Positions 27,003 through 36,774 of a DNA stretch of 64,000 nt are shown here, in pieces. The notes under the pieces are model-generated. The model was not told where the DNA came from, searched no databases, and was given only the letters and a program-made list of their open reading frames with translations. How positions within the stretch are numbered: position 1 is the first letter of the stretch; each line of letters opens with the position of its first letter. The stretch lies in the NCBI RefSeq assembly GCF_001693385.1, contig NZ_CP016428.1, positions 2,294,001 to 2,358,000 of the forward strand, written 5' to 3'. The DNA is from Bradyrhizobium icense. GTDB taxonomy: Bacteria; Pseudomonadota; Alphaproteobacteria; Rhizobiales; Xanthobacteraceae. A program made the translations under genes and the position numbers.

Positions 27003-28088
27003 ATGGCAGTTCAGGATTCGAAACGACGCGTGGCGCTGATCACCGGCGTCACCGGGCAGGACGGCGCCTACCTGGCCGAATATTTGCTCGGCCTCGGCTA
27101 TGAGGTCCATGGCATCAAGCGGCGGTCGTCCTCGTTCAACACGGCGCGGATCGATCACCTCTACCAGGACCCGCATGCCCGCAACGTGCCGTTCCTGCTG
27201 CATTACGGCGACATGACCGACTCGACCAACCTGATCCGGCTGATGCAGCAGATCAGGCCGTCCGAGATCTACAACCTCGCCGCCCAGAGCCATGTCGGCG
27301 TCAGCTTCGAAAGCCCGGAATATACCGCCAACGCCGATGCCATCGGCGTGCTGCGGCTGCTGGAAGCGATCCGGATTCTCGGCATGGAGAAGGAGACGCG
27401 GTTCTATCAAGCCTCGACCTCGGAGCTCTATGGCCTGGTCCAGGAGGTGCCGCAGAAGGAGACCACGCCGTTCTACCCGCGCTCGCCCTACGGCGTCGCC
27501 AAGCTGTACGGCTACTGGATCACGGTCAATTACCGCGAGGCCTACGGCATGTTTGCCAGCAACGGCATCCTGTTCAACCATGAGAGCCCGATCCGCGGCG
27601 AGACCTTCGTCACCCGCAAGATCACCCGCAGCGTCGCCCGCATTGAGGTTGGCCTCGACCAGGCGCTCTATCTCGGCAACCTCGCCGCCAAGCGCGACTG
27701 GGGTCATGCGCGGGATTATATCGAGGGCATGCACAAGATCCTGCAGGCGGACGCGCCCGACGATTTCGTGCTGGCGACCGGCGAGACCCGCTCGGTGCGC
27801 GAGTTCGTCGAGCTGGCGTTCGCCGAAGTCGGCCGTCGCATCGAATGGCACGGCCAGGGCGTCGACGAGACCGGGGTCGACCAAAAGTCCGGCAAGACCG
27901 TGGTGCGGATCGATCCCGACTATTTCCGGCCGACCGAGGTCGATCTTCTGGTCGGCGATGCCAGCAAGGCGCGCGAGAAACTCGGCTGGAAGCCCAAGAC
28001 GTCGGTCACCGAATTGGTCAAGGAGATGGTCGCGAACGATCTGGCAGAAGCGCGGCGGGAGGTCGCCAATGGCAAGCCTGCCGTTTGA
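27003..28088 (+). CDS. gmd: GDP-mannose 4,6-dehydratase, copy B
   Basis: A 361-residue paralogue of the gene at 7080-8165. After a different N-terminus (MAVQDSKRR instead of MHPQVPRRR) the two proteins differ at roughly a dozen positions, mostly in the last 90 residues. The catalytic motifs QASTSELYG and [12 protein letters not shown] are intact. The ATG at 27003 is preceded by GGAGAAG; an in-frame GTG 14 codons upstream is less likely. It overlaps fcl copy B by 20 bases, as in copy A. Confidence 0.94.
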   Translation: MAVQDSKRRVALITGVTGQDGAYLAEYLLGLGYEVHGIKRRSSSFNTARIDHLYQDPHARNVPFLLHYGDMTDSTNLIRLMQQIRPSEIYNLAAQSHVGVSFESPEYTANADAIGVLRLLEAIRILGMEKETRFYQASTSELYGLVQEVPQKETTPFYPRSPYGVAKLYGYWITVNYREAYGMFASNGILFNHESPIRGETFVTRKITRSVARIEVGLDQALYLGNLAAKRDWGHARDYIEGMHKILQADAPDDFVLATGETRSVREFVELAFAEVGRRIEWHGQGVDETGVDQKSGKTVVRIDPDYFRPTEVDLLVGDASKAREKLGWKPKTSVTELVKEMVANDLAEARREVANGKPAV

Positions 28089-29022
28089 GCTGAGAGGCAA
28101 GACGGTCTACGTCGCCGGCCACCGCGGCATGGTCGGCGCTGCGCTGGTGCGCCGGCTGGCGCAGGAGGACGTCGAACTGCTGACGACGCCCCGCAATGAG
28201 GTCGACCTGCGCGATCAGGCCGCGGTCAACCGCTGGTTTGCCGCAAGGCGCCCGCAGGCGGTGTTTCTGGCCGCCGCCAAGGTCGGCGGCATCGTCGCCA
28301 ACAACACGCTGCGCGCCGAATTCCTCTACGACAATCTGGCGATCGCTTCCAACGTGATCCATGCCGCGCATGTCCACGGCGCCGAGAAGCTGATGTTCTT
28401 AGGCTCGTCCTGCATCTACCCCAAACTGGCGCCGCAGCCGCTGCGCGAGGACTCGATGCTGACCGGGCCGCTGGAACCGACCAACGAGCCCTATGCGATT
28501 GCCAAGATCGCCGGGATCAAGATGGTGGAGGCCTATCGCAGCCAATACGGCGCCGACTTCATCAACGTGATGCCGACCAATCTGTACGGCCGCGGCGACA
28601 ATTATCATCCCGAATACAGCCACGTCGTCGCCGCCCTGATCCGCCGCTTCCACGAGGCCAAGGTCGCCGGCGCCAAAGAGGTCGCGGTCTGGGGCACCGG
28701 CACGCCGCGGCGCGAATTTCTCTATGTCGACGACCTCGCGGATGCCTGCATCCATTTGATGAAGAACTATTCGGATAGCGAACTGGTCAACATCGGCACC
28801 GGCGAGGACATCACGATCGCCGAATTCGCCCGCGTGGTCGCGGCGACCGTCGGCTATACCGGCGAGATCGGCTTCGACACGTCGCGCCCGGACGGCACGC
28901 CGCGAAAACTGCTCGACGTCAGCCGGCTGGCAAAACTCGGCTGGCGCGCCAGCACGAAGCTCGACGACGGCATTCGTCTGGCCTATCAGGCGTTCCTGAG
29001 TGAGCACGCATTGAACGTCTAG
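28069..29022 (+). CDS. fcl: GDP-L-fucose synthase, copy B
   Basis: A 317-residue protein nearly identical to copy A. Differences seen are a few in the first 55 residues, one at AGIKM, one at FDTSRPD, and a different C-terminus (SEHALNV against SEIREPAEC). All catalytic motifs (GHRGMVG, GSSCIYP, YAIAK) are present, so both copies look functional. This pair stands alone, away from glycosyltransferase genes. Confidence 0.93.
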   Translation: MASLPFELRGKTVYVAGHRGMVGAALVRRLAQEDVELLTTPRNEVDLRDQAAVNRWFAARRPQAVFLAAAKVGGIVANNTLRAEFLYDNLAIASNVIHAAHVHGAEKLMFLGSSCIYPKLAPQPLREDSMLTGPLEPTNEPYAIAKIAGIKMVEAYRSQYGADFINVMPTNLYGRGDNYHPEYSHVVAALIRRFHEAKVAGAKEVAVWGTGTPRREFLYVDDLADACIHLMKNYSDSELVNIGTGEDITIAEFARVVAATVGYTGEIGFDTSRPDGTPRKLLDVSRLAKLGWRASTKLDDGIRLAYQAFLSEHALNV

Positions 29023-29167
29023 CTCGCCGAACGAAAGCCCTGTCAGTCCGCGTTAATGCGAAGCATTTCGCCTCACCCTCACGAAAATCGGTATCCAATT
29101 TTCCCGATCATGCTTTAGGATACACGCGCCGAGCGGCCGGAAAGAGCCGCGTGTTGTCGGAGGAAGC

Positions 29168-30148
29168 ATGATGAAATATCAGCGTCGCCAGTTCTTGCAG
29201 TTCGTCGCCGGTGCGGCTGCGCTCCACGTTACGTCAAGCATCGCAAGTGCACAGGCCTATCCATCACGACCGGTTCGCCTCGTAATCGGCTATACGCCCG
29301 GCGGCTCGGCGGATCTCACGTCGCGCCTGATGGGGCAATGGCTGTCGGAAAAGCTCGGGCAATCCTTCGTTATCGAGAACCGGCCAGGTGGTGGCACCAA
29401 CATCGCCACCGAGCAGGTGCTGCGTGCCACGCCTGATGGCTACACGCTGCTGCTGGTGGCGCCGGCCAACGCCATCAACGCGACGCTCTACGACAAGCTG
29501 CCCTTCGATTTCATGAAGGAGATGGAGCCGATCGCCGGCCTCATTCGCTTTCCCAACGTCGTGGTGGTGCATCCCTCTCTGCCGATCAAGTCGATCCCCG
29601 AGCTGATCGCCTATGCCAAGGCCAATCCGGGCAAACTCAACATGGCATCGTCAGGCAACGGCTCGACGATCCACATGTCGGGCGAACTGTTCAAGATGCT
29701 GACCGGCATCAACATGCAGCACGTGCCCTACCGCGGCGGCGCTCCGGCCCTCACCGACATGCTCTCCGGCCAGATGCATGTCATGTTCGACAATCTTCCG
29801 ACCTGCGCCGAGCACGTCAAATCTGGCAAGCTGCGCGGGCTTGCAGTCACCAGCACGACGCGCTCGGACGTACTGCCGGACCTGCCGCTGGTCGCCGATT
29901 TCCTCCCCGGCTACGAGGCAAGCGCCTGGTACGGCCTCGCAGCGCCCAAGGGCACGCCGCCGGAAATCATCGGTACCCTCAACAAGGCAGTGAACGAAAT
30001 CCTCGCCGATCCCAAAGCAAAGACACGCTTCGCCGAGATCGGCGCCATCCTGCTGCCGGGCTCGCCCGCCGATTTCGGCAAGCTGGTAGCGGACGAGACC
30101 GAGAAGTGGGGCAAGGTGGTCAAGTTCGCCGGCGCGAAGGTGGATTAG
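29168..30148 (+). CDS. Bug/TctC-family tripartite tricarboxylate-type binding protein
   Basis: A 326-residue periplasmic solute-binding protein. The N-terminus QRRQFLQFVAGAAAL resembles a twin-arginine (Tat) signal (RR-x-FLQ), with cleavage expected after ASAQA. The mature part shows the Bug-family blocks YPSRPVRLVIGYTPGGSADLTSRL, NRPGGGTNIATE, LNMASSGNGSTIHM and APKGTPPEIIGTLNKAV. The cognate TctA/TctB membrane genes are absent here, which is usual for orphan Bug proteins. Ligand unknown. Confidence 0.9.
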   Translation: MMKYQRRQFLQFVAGAAALHVTSSIASAQAYPSRPVRLVIGYTPGGSADLTSRLMGQWLSEKLGQSFVIENRPGGGTNIATEQVLRATPDGYTLLLVAPANAINATLYDKLPFDFMKEMEPIAGLIRFPNVVVVHPSLPIKSIPELIAYAKANPGKLNMASSGNGSTIHMSGELFKMLTGINMQHVPYRGGAPALTDMLSGQMHVMFDNLPTCAEHVKSGKLRGLAVTSTTRSDVLPDLPLVADFLPGYEASAWYGLAAPKGTPPEIIGTLNKAVNEILADPKAKTRFAEIGAILLPGSPADFGKLVADETEKWGKVVKFAGAKVD

Positions 30149-30232
30149 GCGGTCATCCAACTGGCGGCGAGGTAAGCCAGTAGTGTCTGCGTGCAGGCAC
30201 GGATCGGCCGCGCCGGATGTCCGCAGTAGACC

Positions 30233-31841
30233 CGATTGTGTTGCAAAACTCCCATTGAGGCGACTCGCGAACCGTGATTCCGTTGATGGAGAGGGCATCA
30301 GCGGGAGCGGCGCATGATGGGGCGGCGGGAGGATGGACAAGGACAGTTTTTCTATTCGTTTGATCTCGACAAGGTGGTCCCGCCCGATCATCTGGTGCGG
30401 CAGATCGACGGTCTGCTCGACCTGAGCTGGGTGCACAAGGAGTTGGCGCCCTATTACTCGCACACGGGGCGGCCCTCGATTGACCCGGTGCTGATGATCC
30501 GGATGCTGATCGTTGGCTACGTGTTTGCGCTCCGCTCGGAGCGCCGGCTATGCGCTGAAGTCCAGGTCAACCTGGCCTACAGGTGGTTCTGCAAGCTCGG
30601 CATTGAGGACAGGATTCCCGATCATTCTGTCTTCTCCCCTGCGCGGCATGAACGCTTCCGGGAGAGCGACGCTCTGCGTCGGGTCTTCGAGGGTGTCGTG
30701 GCAATGTGCATTGCGACCGGGCTGGTTGGGGGCGAAGCGTTCTCGATCGATGCGAGCCTGATCAAAGCGGATGTGGATAAGAAGAAGCGGATGCCCGGCG
30801 ACCAGCCGATTGCATGGCCGAAGGTAGAGGAGGCATCTCATGCAGTTCGCGAGTACCTCGCCGCCCTCGATACCGCCCGCGGCGATGAAGACGGTAGTGG
30901 AGATGCTGGCGGTTCAGGCAAAGGCAGCGATCGACACAAGCCTCCAAAGGAAGTCTCGCTTACCGATCCGCAAGCGACATGGGTTGCGAGGCCAGGCCTG
31001 GACCCATTCTTTGCTTATGATGCGAACTACCTGATCGACAACAAGGCCGGCATTATCATCGATGCGGTGGGCACTCGGGCGAACCGAACCGTGGAGATTG
31101 CCATCACCCAGACCATGGTGGACCGTGTTGAACGCCGCTTCGATTTGCGGCCCCAGCGGCTCGCGGGCGATACGGTCTATGGCGCGGTCAGGCTGCTCAA
31201 ATGGCTGGTGGATCGCAACATCGCACCGCACGTACCGGTGTGGGACAAGTCTGCACGTACAGATGGCACCTTCAGCCGGGCCGACTTCGTCTTCGATCAA
31301 CAGCGTAACATCTATATTTGCCCAGGCGGTGCGGAACTGACCAGCACGGGCAATATCGATCAAGGCCACATCGTTTATTACAGGGCCAGCAAGAGCGACT
31401 GCTCGCAGTGTTCCCTGAAGCCAAAGTGCACGACCGCGACCGCGCGCAAAATCACCCGCGACCTCAACGAAGATGTGCGGGATCGTGTCCGCGCCTTGGC
31501 CGATACGGAAGCCTTCCAGCAGTCCCGCCGTGAGCGCAAGAAGGTCGAGATGCGATTTGCGCACATGAAGCGCATTTTCCGGCTCGACCGGTTCCGGCTG
31601 CGGGGCTTGAGTGGCGTCAGAGACGAAGTGCTACTGACAGCAACTGCGCAAAACCTGAGGCGGCTGGCCAAGCTTCTCTGCCATGCCCCGCCTCTGGCAC
31701 AGGCCTGCCTCGCTTAGCCGCCTCGTCAAGCGTCGATAGCGTCAACAGGTCAGACAAAAGGGAGAGCTCACCCAACGAAACCCGTAAAATCCAAAAATCA
31801 GGAGCTGAAATCGAAACCAGCCGAGTTTTGCAACAGAATCG
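30233..31841 (+). mobile_element. IS1182-type insertion sequence
   Basis: A 1.6-kb element bounded by near-perfect 19-base inverted ends, CGATTNTGTTGCAAAACTC at 30233-30251 and its complement at 31823-31841 (one mismatch). A transposase gene fills most of the interior. The trinucleotide ACC lies directly outside both ends, possibly a short target duplication or chance. It separates the Bug-protein gene from the large cyclase gene. Confidence 0.8.
30314..31717 (+). CDS. IS1182-family transposase
   Basis: A 467-residue DDE transposase. The N-terminal DUF772-like domain (DHLVRQIDGLLDLSWV, GRPSIDPVLMIRMLIVGY) is followed by the catalytic core with aspartates in FSIDASLIKAD and LAGDTVYGA and the glutamate in RKKVEMRFAHMKR. 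A four-cysteine patch (CPGG, CSQCSLKPKC) precedes the last catalytic residue, as usual in this group. The frame is intact, so the element may be active. Confidence 0.9.
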   Translation: MMGRREDGQGQFFYSFDLDKVVPPDHLVRQIDGLLDLSWVHKELAPYYSHTGRPSIDPVLMIRMLIVGYVFALRSERRLCAEVQVNLAYRWFCKLGIEDRIPDHSVFSPARHERFRESDALRRVFEGVVAMCIATGLVGGEAFSIDASLIKADVDKKKRMPGDQPIAWPKVEEASHAVREYLAALDTARGDEDGSGDAGGSGKGSDRHKPPKEVSLTDPQATWVARPGLDPFFAYDANYLIDNKAGIIIDAVGTRANRTVEIAITQTMVDRVERRFDLRPQRLAGDTVYGAVRLLKWLVDRNIAPHVPVWDKSARTDGTFSRADFVFDQQRNIYICPGGAELTSTGNIDQGHIVYYRASKSDCSQCSLKPKCTTATARKITRDLNEDVRDRVRALADTEAFQQSRRERKKVEMRFAHMKRIFRLDRFRLRGLSGVRDEVLLTATAQNLRRLAKLLCHAPPLAQACLA

Positions 31842-31979
31842 ACCCCCTAACAGACATCGCGCTTGGCAGAGTCCACTTTTCGCCGGGGCCACTGCGTTAC
31901 GCTGAACCAGACGTCCGGCGGTCGGCGCTTCCGTCGACAGATGTGCCTTCGCAAGGCTCTCCCATGTGCTATTCTCATT

Positions 31980-31998
31980 GTATACGCCATAGGTATAC
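31980..31998. promoter_or_regulatory. GTATAC inverted repeat abutting the cyclase start
   Basis: GTATAC at 31980-31985 and GTATAC at 31993-31998 (each self-palindromic) are separated by seven bases, and the second ends one base before the ATG at 32000. A bound repressor here would block initiation. No regulator is assigned; the site is only a sequence pattern. Confidence 0.4.
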
Positions 31999-31999
31999 C

Positions 32000-34900
32000 A
32001 TGACGGGTATTGCAGAGTGGCTAGCATCGATCGGTTTGAGCGAGTACACCGAGCGATTCCGCGAAAACGCCATCGACCTCTCAGTCGTTCGAGATCTCAC
32101 GGAGCAGGATCTAAAGGACCTGGGTGTTCTGCTTGGGCATCGCCGCAAGATGCTGCGCGCGATCGCAGAACTTCAGGGAGAGGTTCCGCGAACACCTCGA
32201 ACAGGCACCAAGCCGGCGTCGGCGGACAACGCCGCGCGGCGTCAACTTACAGTCATGTTTTGCGATCTGGTCGGCTCGTCGGCCCTTTCGGCTCGCCTTG
32301 ATCTCGAGGACTTGCGGGCCGTAATGGGCGCCTATCACCGCTGCATCGCAGAGGTTGTCGCCCAGAATGACGGGGTTATCGCGCGGTACATGGGAGATGG
32401 CGTGCTCGCCTATTTCGGCTATCCTCAGGCGCACGAGGACGATGCCGAACAGGCGACACGCGCCGGGCTGGCGCTGGTCGATGCCGTGGCTAAGCTCCGG
32501 ACGGACCCCGCCACCGAGCTGCAGGTTCGCGTTGGCATCGCTACCGGCATGGTGGTCGTGGGCGATTTGACCGGCGAAGGCTCGGCCCAAGAGCAGACGG
32601 TCATCGGCGAGACGCCGAACTTAGCTGCGCGCCTGCAGCAGTTCGCCAGTCCCGGTACCGTGCTGATTTCCGAGAGTACGCACCGACTCACTGATGGGCA
32701 TTTCGAATACCGCGATCTCGGTCCTGTCGCGCTTAAAGGATGGGCGGAGCCAATACCAGCTTGGCAGGTCCTGGGAACGACCGAAGTGGAAAGCCGTTTC
32801 GAGGCACAGCACAAAACCCGATTGGCGCCGCCAATTGGGCGTGACGAGGAAATCGAGATGCTGTTGCGTCGCTGGCAGCACGCCAAGCGTGGCGAAGGTT
32901 GCGCCGTGATGCTCACCGGAGAGCCCGGTATCGGCAAGTCGCACATTGCTTTAGCGCTTGACGAGCGGCTCCACGCCGAACCGCACATCACGGTGCGCCA
33001 GTTCTGCTCGGCGCACCACACTAACAGTGCGCTGTATCCATTCATCCGCCAGCTCGAACGGGCTGCCCGGTTCGAGCGGAGCGACCCGCCGGCGGAGAAG
33101 TTCGCCAAGCTTGAAGCGCTGCTCGTGCGGTCCGGCGCTGATGCCGACCGCGTCGTGCTACCTCTGGCCAACCTTCTGTCGATACCACCCAGTGACCGTT
33201 ACCGCATGCCAGAGCTGAGCCCGCAGAAGCGCAAGGAGATAACATTGGCGGCGTTTTTGACTCAGCTCAATGGCTTGGCGGCGCGACAGCCCGTGTTTGT
33301 CATTGTTGAGGATGTCCATTGGGCGGATCCGACGTCGCTGGAGCTGCTCACGATGACCTTGGAACAGGTACCGCGGCTTCGGGTGCTACTGCTCATCACC
33401 GCGAGGCCCGAGTTCGCGCCGCCCTGGCCAGGTCATGCACATGTGACGACGATCTCGCTCACGCGGCTGAACCGGCGCGACGGGGCGGCGTTAATCGAGC
33501 GCGTCACCGCCGGCAAAACGCTCCCCGGGGAGGTAATGGACCAGATCCTCGCCCGCACCGATGGCGTGCCCCTGTTCGTGGAGGAGCTGACCAAGACGGT
33601 GCTCGAAACCGGGCTGTTACATGAGCAGGACGATCACTACGTCCTCAACCGTCCTCTGCCCTCGATGGCGATTCCGACGACATTGCACGCATCGCTGATG
33701 GCGAGGCTCGATCGATTGGCTCCGGTGAGGGAGGTAGCTCAGATCGGCGCTGTGGTGGGTCGCGAGTTCTCCTACGAACTGCTGAGCGCCGTAGCTGGGT
33801 TGCCAAAAGAGAGACTTGAGGAGGCGCTTGCCCAGTTGGTTCGGTCGGAGTTGATATTCTGCCGGGGCGAGATACCCCAGGCGGTCTATACCTTCAAGCA
33901 CGCGCTTGTGCGGGATGCTGCCTACTCGGGGCTCCTGAAGAGCCGACGCGCAGCGCTGCATGCCACAATCGCAGACGCCTTCGAGCAACGGTTCCCGGAA
34001 ATCGTGGAGACTCAACCCGAAACTCTCGCGCATCATCTGACGGAGGCCGGGCTGTTCCAAAAGGCAGAGGCATATTGGCTGCAGGCCGGCAGGAAGGCCG
34101 CGATGCGCTCGGCCAACCTTGAGGCCATCGCGCATTTGCAACGAGGTATCGAGGCCTTGGGCCATCTGCCTGACAGCGCGCGAAAGGACAGGTTGGAACT
34201 TGACTTCCAATTCGCTCTCGGGCCCTGCCTGATCGCTACCCAAGGGCCGGCCTCGAACAAGGCGATGGCAACCTTCACCCGCGCGCGCGAGCTGTGCGAG
34301 CGCCTTGGAGACCCTCCCGAGCGACACCAGGTGATGTTCTGGTTGACCACGGCGAGCGTAATGCGCGGTGAGTTGCCGCTGGCCGAGGAAACGATCGCAG
34401 CCCTGCTCCAACTCGCCGAAGCGCGCGACGATCGACCGGCGTTGCTCAACGCGATGCGCGGGCAGGGGATGATCCGCCTTTTCATGGGACGTCTCACCGG
34501 TGCCCATGAAGCGATCGAACGGGCCTACGAAGCATTCGAGGCCAGCAGCGAGGAGGATAGGCTGGCGGCGCGTGCGGCCGGCCAGGATGCCGGCGTGGCC
34601 GATCTGGCGCTGATGTCGTGGGCCCTCTGGCTGCTCGGCCACGCCGATACGGCAATTATGCGAATGAACGCTGCCATTCAGCGTGCCAACGCCATCGGTC
34701 ATCCGCATTCGCAGGCGTATGCTTGTTACTATGCATGCATTATTTACGCGCTTCGCGGCGAGTTCCTGACTGCGCAAGGTCATGCCGAACGCTGTATCGC
34801 CCTGTCGGAGGAGCATGGATTCCGGCAATGGCGCCTGGCGCGCGCCATTCGGGGCATATGCGTAGCGTCGCTCGATCCTTCACCCAGCGCACTCGGGGAG

Positions 34901-35356
34901 ATCCGTGCCGCGCTGGACGAATATCGTAGCGCAGGTTATCAGCTGGCTACCACTGCGCTCGACGTGCTTTTGTGCCCGCCGTTGTTGATCGATCACGACT
35001 ACGAGGCCGCGCTGGAATTGGTCGAGCACGGCCTCGCTACAACCAGCCGCAACAGCGAACGAATTTTGGAGGCCGAATTGTATCGGCTGAAGGCACGGGT
35101 GCTGGTCGTCCGCGGCCGACCAGACGTCGAAGCCGAAGCGCAGGCACTGCTCGACCAGGCATTAAGCACGGCAAGAAGCCAACACGCCAAGACGCTTGAA
35201 CTTCGAGCCGCAACGGACCGTGCCGCGCTGTGGATCGATCAGGGCAGACGCGAGGAAGCGCTCAATTTCCTCGCGCCGATCTACGCCTCGTTCACGGAGG
35301 GCTTCGACACACAAGATCTAAAGCAGGCAGAGACTTTGCTCGACCGGTTGAGGTGA
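32000..35356 (+). CDS. SAM-domain / class III nucleotide cyclase / ATPase / TPR-type signalling protein
   Basis: A 1118-residue multidomain protein. Residues 1-65 form a SAM domain (IAEWLASIGLSEYTERF). A class III cyclase domain follows, with metal-binding Asp in MFCDLVGSS near 88 and in YMGDGVLAYFG near 133, plus the N-x3-R pair in NLAARL. From about 275 there is an AAA/STAND-like ATPase with Walker A GEPGIGKS near 307 and Walker B FVIVEDVHWADP near 435. The C-terminal 450 residues are helical TPR-like repeats. Such proteins are frequent in Bradyrhizobium. Start chosen at MTGIAEWL; 19 earlier codons are open but poor. It converges on the patatin gene with a 27-base gap. Confidence 0.88.
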   Translation: MTGIAEWLASIGLSEYTERFRENAIDLSVVRDLTEQDLKDLGVLLGHRRKMLRAIAELQGEVPRTPRTGTKPASADNAARRQLTVMFCDLVGSSALSARLDLEDLRAVMGAYHRCIAEVVAQNDGVIARYMGDGVLAYFGYPQAHEDDAEQATRAGLALVDAVAKLRTDPATELQVRVGIATGMVVVGDLTGEGSAQEQTVIGETPNLAARLQQFASPGTVLISESTHRLTDGHFEYRDLGPVALKGWAEPIPAWQVLGTTEVESRFEAQHKTRLAPPIGRDEEIEMLLRRWQHAKRGEGCAVMLTGEPGIGKSHIALALDERLHAEPHITVRQFCSAHHTNSALYPFIRQLERAARFERSDPPAEKFAKLEALLVRSGADADRVVLPLANLLSIPPSDRYRMPELSPQKRKEITLAAFLTQLNGLAARQPVFVIVEDVHWADPTSLELLTMTLEQVPRLRVLLLITARPEFAPPWPGHAHVTTISLTRLNRRDGAALIERVTAGKTLPGEVMDQILARTDGVPLFVEELTKTVLETGLLHEQDDHYVLNRPLPSMAIPTTLHASLMARLDRLAPVREVAQIGAVVGREFSYELLSAVAGLPKERLEEALAQLVRSELIFCRGEIPQAVYTFKHALVRDAAYSGLLKSRRAALHATIADAFEQRFPEIVETQPETLAHHLTEAGLFQKAEAYWLQAGRKAAMRSANLEAIAHLQRGIEALGHLPDSARKDRLELDFQFALGPCLIATQGPASNKAMATFTRARELCERLGDPPERHQVMFWLTTASVMRGELPLAEETIAALLQLAEARDDRPALLNAMRGQGMIRLFMGRLTGAHEAIERAYEAFEASSEEDRLAARAAGQDAGVADLALMSWALWLLGHADTAIMRMNAAIQRANAIGHPHSQAYACYYACIIYALRGEFLTAQGHAERCIALSEEHGFRQWRLARAIRGICVASLDPSPSALGEIRAALDEYRSAGYQLATTALDVLLCPPLLIDHDYEAALELVEHGLATTSRNSERILEAELYRLKARVLVVRGRPDVEAEAQALLDQALSTARSQHAKTLELRAATDRAALWIDQGRREEALNFLAPIYASFTEGFDTQDLKQAETLLDRLR

Positions 35357-35383
35357 CGTTACCTGGACTACAGCAATTTGGTC

Positions 35384-36676
35384 TTAGAGCTGCTGTTTAC
35401 CTTGGCTTTGCAGAGCCGCTCGCTTTACATATTCATCATGTTTCTTGAGCAGCGCTAGCCATTCGTCCTTGTCTTTCTCTTCCGGATTTTCGTTTATAAA
35501 ATATGGCTTGTTGTGCGGCTTTTCCTTTATCTCTCTGCCATACACTGCAATTGCTTGGTCCGCAGCGGCTTTCCCCAGCTTTCGCCCGTTATCCAGATTG
35601 CTGTGATTCCAGTTGAAATTGATGTGCCCCGGCACGTGAATCTCGACGACTGTGCCGTTCCATTCTTTCCCTGTTCCCGGATTGTCATACCGGACATGGT
35701 ATTTGAACAGCTTGACGTCATCTTCGCCCACGGTTGCTGCAAACAATTGGCAAAGATTTGCCAAGGCATCATGAAGATTTTCCGGTTTTCGGATTTGCTT
35801 CGAATCGACGATCCTGCTCACCCATATTTCGTCTAGATTGGAGTGTTCCTCGAGTAAGCTCCAGAAGTTGACCGTATCGACCAAAGCTCCTTCGCAGTAG
35901 GTAACCCCGTCGATTTCTACGGTTCCCTCGACGAAGGGGAGAGCCGAACACGCACAAAGAGAGCGTGCATCGATAGAACCCTTGTACTCTTTCGTTTTTT
36001 TCATTTCACGATTGGAAAACAACGCGAGCTTCCGTTCGTCGAGATTCCACGCGTTGTGAAAGATGGCTGGCTTTCCTTGCTTTTCCAGCTCCGCGAAATT
36101 TATGCTCTTCATGAACTCGCTATCAGGATAGTTGATCCTGGACAGGCCGTTGACATTGGACAAGTACATCATCGATGTGAGGTAACGGACGAGGGGATTG
36201 GTCGCCATCGCTTGGTTGAGAATCCATCTATTGAAATCCCCTTCATCCAATTTTGTGAATTTCCTCTTTTGATACCGGTCAGGGAACTGATCGAAGAAAA
36301 TCTTCATGGAGTCCTGGAAGACATCCATCATCTTGTAAGGGTCCCATAGGAAGTCTTTATAGTTTTCGCGGTCGGTGACGAAGTCATTCAGAGCCTTGAT
36401 ATTGCTGCGCCAATCCGGTCCGAAAACGGTGTTTATCGGAAAGCGCGCATAGCTTTCGTCGTCCCGAAAAACTCCATTCTTGAAGAATTGATAAGTCTTT
36501 TCGACCCTATCTTCGTTGTCACCCCACTGATTGTAAACAATGCCAACCCATGCGCCGATGCAGGACAATGCCCACACATCAAACGTTATATCGTTGTCGG
36601 CAAGAGCTTCCAGAACCCCGATGTGCAGCCCTGCTGCCGGCCCACCACCACCAAGCGCAATTGCTCTCTTCACCAT
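35384..36676 (-). CDS. Patatin-like phospholipase-family protein with altered catalytic motifs
   Basis: A 430-residue protein. The N-terminus MVKRAIALGGGGPAAGLHIGVLEAL has the patatin glycine-rich oxyanion loop. The nucleophile region reads WALSCIGAW (Ser38), instead of the usual G-x-S-x-G, and the catalytic DG(G/A) reads EGA at 262-264. The fold looks kept, but the Ser-Asp dyad is modified. The start at 36676 follows GGAGGA; an ATG four codons earlier overlaps that site. It lies 98 bases downstream of the encapsulin gene on the same strand. Base composition is low (24/60 GC at 35461-35520 and 29/60 at 36001-36060), suggesting foreign origin. No canonical encapsulin-targeting tail is seen. 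Confidence 0.8.
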   Translation of the reverse strand: MVKRAIALGGGGPAAGLHIGVLEALADNDITFDVWALSCIGAWVGIVYNQWGDNEDRVEKTYQFFKNGVFRDDESYARFPINTVFGPDWRSNIKALNDFVTDRENYKDFLWDPYKMMDVFQDSMKIFFDQFPDRYQKRKFTKLDEGDFNRWILNQAMATNPLVRYLTSMMYLSNVNGLSRINYPDSEFMKSINFAELEKQGKPAIFHNAWNLDERKLALFSNREMKKTKEYKGSIDARSLCACSALPFVEGTVEIDGVTYCEGALVDTVNFWSLLEEHSNLDEIWVSRIVDSKQIRKPENLHDALANLCQLFAATVGEDDVKLFKYHVRYDNPGTGKEWNGTVVEIHVPGHINFNWNHSNLDNGRKLGKAAADQAIAVYGREIKEKPHNKPYFINENPEEKDKDEWLALLKKHDEYVKRAALQSQGKQQL

Positions 36677-36774
36677 TGGTTCCTCCATTTAATCTGTTGC
36701 GTGCCTCAATTTGAACGTTCTCCGATCGAGTTTTTGAACTACACGAGTTGTCGCTTGCACTGCGTTGTGTGGCG

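Noticed and set aside
27292..28068. N-terminal extension of fcl copy B (and the equivalent at 7100-7876 for copy A).
   Set aside because: The extension is an out-of-frame reading of gmd and has no homology; the [10 protein letters not shown] start gives normal length.
32000..36676. A CBASS- or Pycsar-like antiphage system (nucleotide cyclase plus patatin-like effector).
   Set aside because: The genes converge instead of forming an operon, the cyclase is a common multidomain class III type with ATPase and TPR parts rather than a CD-NTase or short PycC, and the patatin catalytic motifs are altered.
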